Under the pieces are notes generated by a model, which was given only the letters and a program-made list of their open reading frames with translations, was not told where the DNA came from and searched no databases. Shown here in pieces: positions 6,238-8,125 of a stretch of 8,125 bases of DNA. The stretch comes from Gammaproteobacteria bacterium UBA2810 (GTDB lineage Bacteria; Pseudomonadota; Gammaproteobacteria; Enterobacterales; Succinivibrionaceae), in contig DEHC01000027.1 in NCBI GenBank assembly GCA_002351705.1, positions 22,322-30,446 on the forward strand, given 5' to 3'. Each line of letters begins with the position of its first letter. Position 1 is the stretch's first letter. A program made the translations under genes and the position numbers.

Positions 6238-6948
6238 ATGCAGGCAAAAAGGATCCTGATCGCTGATGACAACGACGATTTGCGCGCATCTGTCGGCGCT
6301 TTTCTGAAGCTTAAGGGCTATGAGTGCGAGACGGCCTGCGACGGCCGCATGGCCATAGCGCAGGCGAGGAGCGGAGCGGAGCGGAGCGGAGCATTCTCAC
6401 TCATTGTCCTTGATGTCGGTTTCTCGGATATCGACGGCTTCGAGGTCTGCCGCACGCTGCGCGAGGACGGGATCAGCGTGCCGGTGCTGATGCTTACCGC
6501 GCGCGATGAGGTAGAGGACCGGGTGAGGGGCCTCGAGTCAGGGGCGGATGACTATCTCATCAAGCCCTTCTCCCTCCGCGAGCTCGCCGCGCGCATCGGG
6601 GCGATACTCAGAAGGAGCGGCGGGGAGGTAACGGAGACTCTCAGTGTCGGGCCGCTGACTCTGCATCTTGACCGCTGCACGGCAGAGCGCGATGGCAAGG
6701 AAATTCGCCTCACCCCGACGAGCTTCGCCATCCTCAAGGCCCTCATGAGCGCGAGCCCGGCGGTGGTCTCACGCGCAAGCCTCGAGCAGGCGGTCTGGGG
6801 CGACTGCCCGCCGGACTCGGATGCCCTGAGGACTGCGGTGTGGGCTCTCAGAAACTCCGTAGACCGGCCTTTCGCCGAGAAGCTCATCCATACCGCGCCG
6901 GGGTTCGGCTGGTCTTTAAGCCCGGAGAAGGAGCAGGATCATAACTGA
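6238..6948 (+). CDS. OmpR/PhoB-family response regulator
   Basis: A 236-aa two-component transcription regulator. The receiver domain (1-122) has all key residues: acidic pocket D10/D11, phosphoacceptor D59, T87 and K109 (YLIKPF). The winged helix-turn-helix domain (about 132-228) has LTPTSFAILKAL, VVSRASLEQAVWGD and a recognition region SDALRTAVWALRNS. Two details are unusual. The loop between helix 2 and strand 3 is about five residues longer than in typical relatives and is encoded by a GCGGA tandem repeat. After D59 the usual M-L-P becomes VGFSD, and the wing reads HTAPGFGWSL instead of the usual R-G-x-G-Y. The start ATG has only a weak GGTGA site 3 nt upstream. The kinase gene follows directly. 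It is divergent from the phosphotransferase operon, which is its most likely regulatory target by analogy with pmrA. Confidence 0.96.
   Translation: MQAKRILIADDNDDLRASVGAFLKLKGYECETACDGRMAIAQARSGAERSGAFSLIVLDVGFSDIDGFEVCRTLREDGISVPVLMLTARDEVEDRVRGLESGADDYLIKPFSLRELAARIGAILRRSGGEVTETLSVGPLTLHLDRCTAERDGKEIRLTPTSFAILKALMSASPAVVSRASLEQAVWGDCPPDSDALRTAVWALRNSVDRPFAEKLIHTAPGFGWSLSPEKEQDHN
6371..6390 (+). repeat. Tandem pentanucleotide repeat (GCGGA)x4
   Basis: Four perfect copies of GCGGA lie within the response-regulator gene and encode part of RSGAERSGA (residues 44-52). Three copies equal 15 bp, or five residues, which is the excess length of this loop over typical receivers. Gain or loss of a single copy would shift the reading frame. 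Confidence 0.9.
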
Positions 6949-6964
6949 GCGCTTTTCGCTTTTT
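6948..6964 (+). terminator. Weak hairpin plus T-tract between regulator and kinase genes
   Basis: AGCG at 6948-6951 and CGCT at 6957-6960 can pair around a 5-nt loop and are followed by TTTT (6961-6964). The stem is only 4 bp, so full termination is unlikely; partial attenuation that lowers kinase relative to regulator is possible. If translation of the kinase starts at 6941 the element lies within coding sequence. Confidence 0.25.
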
Positions 6965-6991
6965 AAGAGGGTGACAGCTGTTTTCCGGCGC

Positions 6992-8125
6992 ATGGGACTC
7001 CGGGCCCGCATCATGTGGGCAATGGGTACGGTCTCGGCTGTCATACTTTCGGCCTGCTTTGCCGGGCTTGTTTCGGGCATCCCCTTTGTCGAGCGGAGCC
7101 TCCTTTCTGACGGTCTGTACTATGAGCTGCAGGGCTACATGCACTCGTGGTATGGCATAAAGCCGGTGCTCATCAACCCCGATCAACAGTTTTACACTGA
7201 CGATGAGAAATTTCTGGCAGAAGGTGCCAGAGGGATACCTGAGCGCTACCTCGACTCACCGGAGGGCTTCTCGGAGCATGAGGGGAAAAATCACGCGTAC
7301 TTTGTGTACAAAATTTTAAAAGGCGGGCGGACCTATATCATCGCGAGCGAGCAGAGCGCTTTCGAGGATACCGAGCGGGAAATCATCAGAACCGCGGCCG
7401 GGACGGCAGTGCTGCTTCTGATGCTGACTCTGGGAGTTGCCTGGTGGCTCTCCGGAGCAGTGCTCTCTCCGGTAAGAAGGCTTGCCGAGTCGGTGAGAAG
7501 GAGCTCATCGGCAGGGCACTATGAACCGCTGGAGATCATCGAGTCAAAGGACGAGATCGGCTACCTTTCCGCCGTCTGTGACCGGTCCATAAGGCATATC
7601 TATGAGCTCCTGCAGCGCGAGCGGTTCTTCTCGTCTGACCTCAGCCACGAGCTCCGCACCCACCTCACTGTCATCAGCACCACCGCGGAGCTCATCGAGG
7701 CCGCGGCTGAAAATGATGAGGAGGCAAAGGCGGCGAGGAGAATCCTCTCTGCCTGCTCAGCGGAGACCAGGCTTCTCCGGGTGCTCCTCGCGCTTGCCCG
7801 CGGCAACGGCATAAAGTCCGCGGACGATGAGAAGATCACTGTCGCGGAGGCCGCCTCTAGGATCTGCGCAGAGCAGGCTGAGGCCGCGGCGTCACGGGGT
7901 CTGGAGCTCCGGACTGTGACAGAGGGGGAGCCGTGCGCAGAGAAAGAGAGCGCATGCCTCCTCGAGACGGTAATGTCGAACCTGACGCGGAACGCGGTGC
8001 GGTATACAAAGAAAGGAGGGATTACCATCGCTTTGCTCCCGGACGGCTTTGAGATCAGGGACAGCGGCGAGGGTATTCCGCAGGAGGATCTCGGGAAAAT
8101 TTTGGCTCAGTCACATTTTCTGTGT
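6992..8125 (+). CDS. Sensor histidine kinase, partial (runs off the right edge)
   Basis: The first 378 codons of a membrane sensor kinase. Order: TM1 (about 8-30), a periplasmic sensor region of about 100 residues without an obvious known fold, TM2 (about 135-157, with AVLLLMLTLGVAWWL), HAMP, a dimerisation/phosphoacceptor region with DLSHELRTHLTV (H219), then the ATPase domain with N-box NLTRNAVRYTKKGG (N330, N334) and the DSGEGIP G1 box (D357), after which the window ends. The usual Pro of HELRTPL is His224. It should phosphorylate the upstream regulator. The start is uncertain: the ATG at 6992 gives a typical short basic N-terminus but lacks a ribosome site, as does the GTG at 6971. An AAGGAG at 6928-6933 is instead ideally placed for an unusual ATA at 6941 that overlaps the regulator's stop. 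Confidence 0.95.
   Translation, partial: MGLRARIMWAMGTVSAVILSACFAGLVSGIPFVERSLLSDGLYYELQGYMHSWYGIKPVLINPDQQFYTDDEKFLAEGARGIPERYLDSPEGFSEHEGKNHAYFVYKILKGGRTYIIASEQSAFEDTEREIIRTAAGTAVLLLMLTLGVAWWLSGAVLSPVRRLAESVRRSSSAGHYEPLEIIESKDEIGYLSAVCDRSIRHIYELLQRERFFSSDLSHELRTHLTVISTTAELIEAAAENDEEAKAARRILSACSAETRLLRVLLALARGNGIKSADDEKITVAEAASRICAEQAEAAASRGLELRTVTEGEPCAEKESACLLETVMSNLTRNAVRYTKKGGITIALLPDGFEIRDSGEGIPQEDLGKILAQSHFLC

Noticed and set aside
7600..8028. 142-codon - strand frame opposite the kinase
   Set aside because: The + strand encodes the H-box, N-box and G1 box here; the minus frame is Ser/Ala-rich shadow sequence.
1..8125. tRNA or rRNA genes, CRISPR arrays, insertion sequences
   Set aside because: I saw no cloverleaf, no spaced repeat array and no transposase or terminal inverted repeats.

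Overview
GC-rich window that looks like a Gram-negative, probably proteobacterial, replicon. The evidence is an F-type conjugation outer-membrane lipoprotein and pilin precursor, several exported periplasmic proteins, and a perfect copy of the chromosomal-type parS sequence. Arg codons AGG/CGG and Leu codon CTC are frequent in all genes. I cannot name the genus.

Left end, about 1-1004 (+ strand): the tail of a conjugative transfer operon. A gene ends at 49 (possibly TraB). It is followed by a small basic 58-aa ORF, a TraV-like lipoprotein and a TraA-like pilin precursor. Neighbouring genes overlap by a few bases and start with GTG. This traB-traV-traA order is that of SXT/R391 and IncA/C-type mating-pair formation loci. 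The run ends in a strong rho-independent terminator just beyond the pilin gene.

Centre, 6025 down to 907 (- strand): a tightly overlapping three-gene operon running towards the tra genes. It encodes a very large (1004 aa) membrane-anchored LTA-synthase/MdoB-like phosphotransferase of the alkaline-phosphatase superfamily, then two exported SEL1-repeat proteins. The last SEL1 gene runs through the tra terminator and overlaps the pilin stop region by 12 bp.

Intergenic 6026-6237: divergent promoters with TATAAT boxes on both strands, and between them TGTTCCACGTGGAACA, an exact match to the ParB-binding parS consensus.

Right end, 6238-8125 (+ strand): an OmpR/PhoB-type response regulator and its histidine kinase; the kinase runs off the window. 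Their position opposite the phosphotransferase operon resembles pmrAB/pmrC-type arrangements, in which a two-component system controls an envelope-modifying phosphotransferase. My inference is an envelope-remodelling module with its own sensor, sitting as cargo beside conjugation genes. That function is not proven by the sequence.
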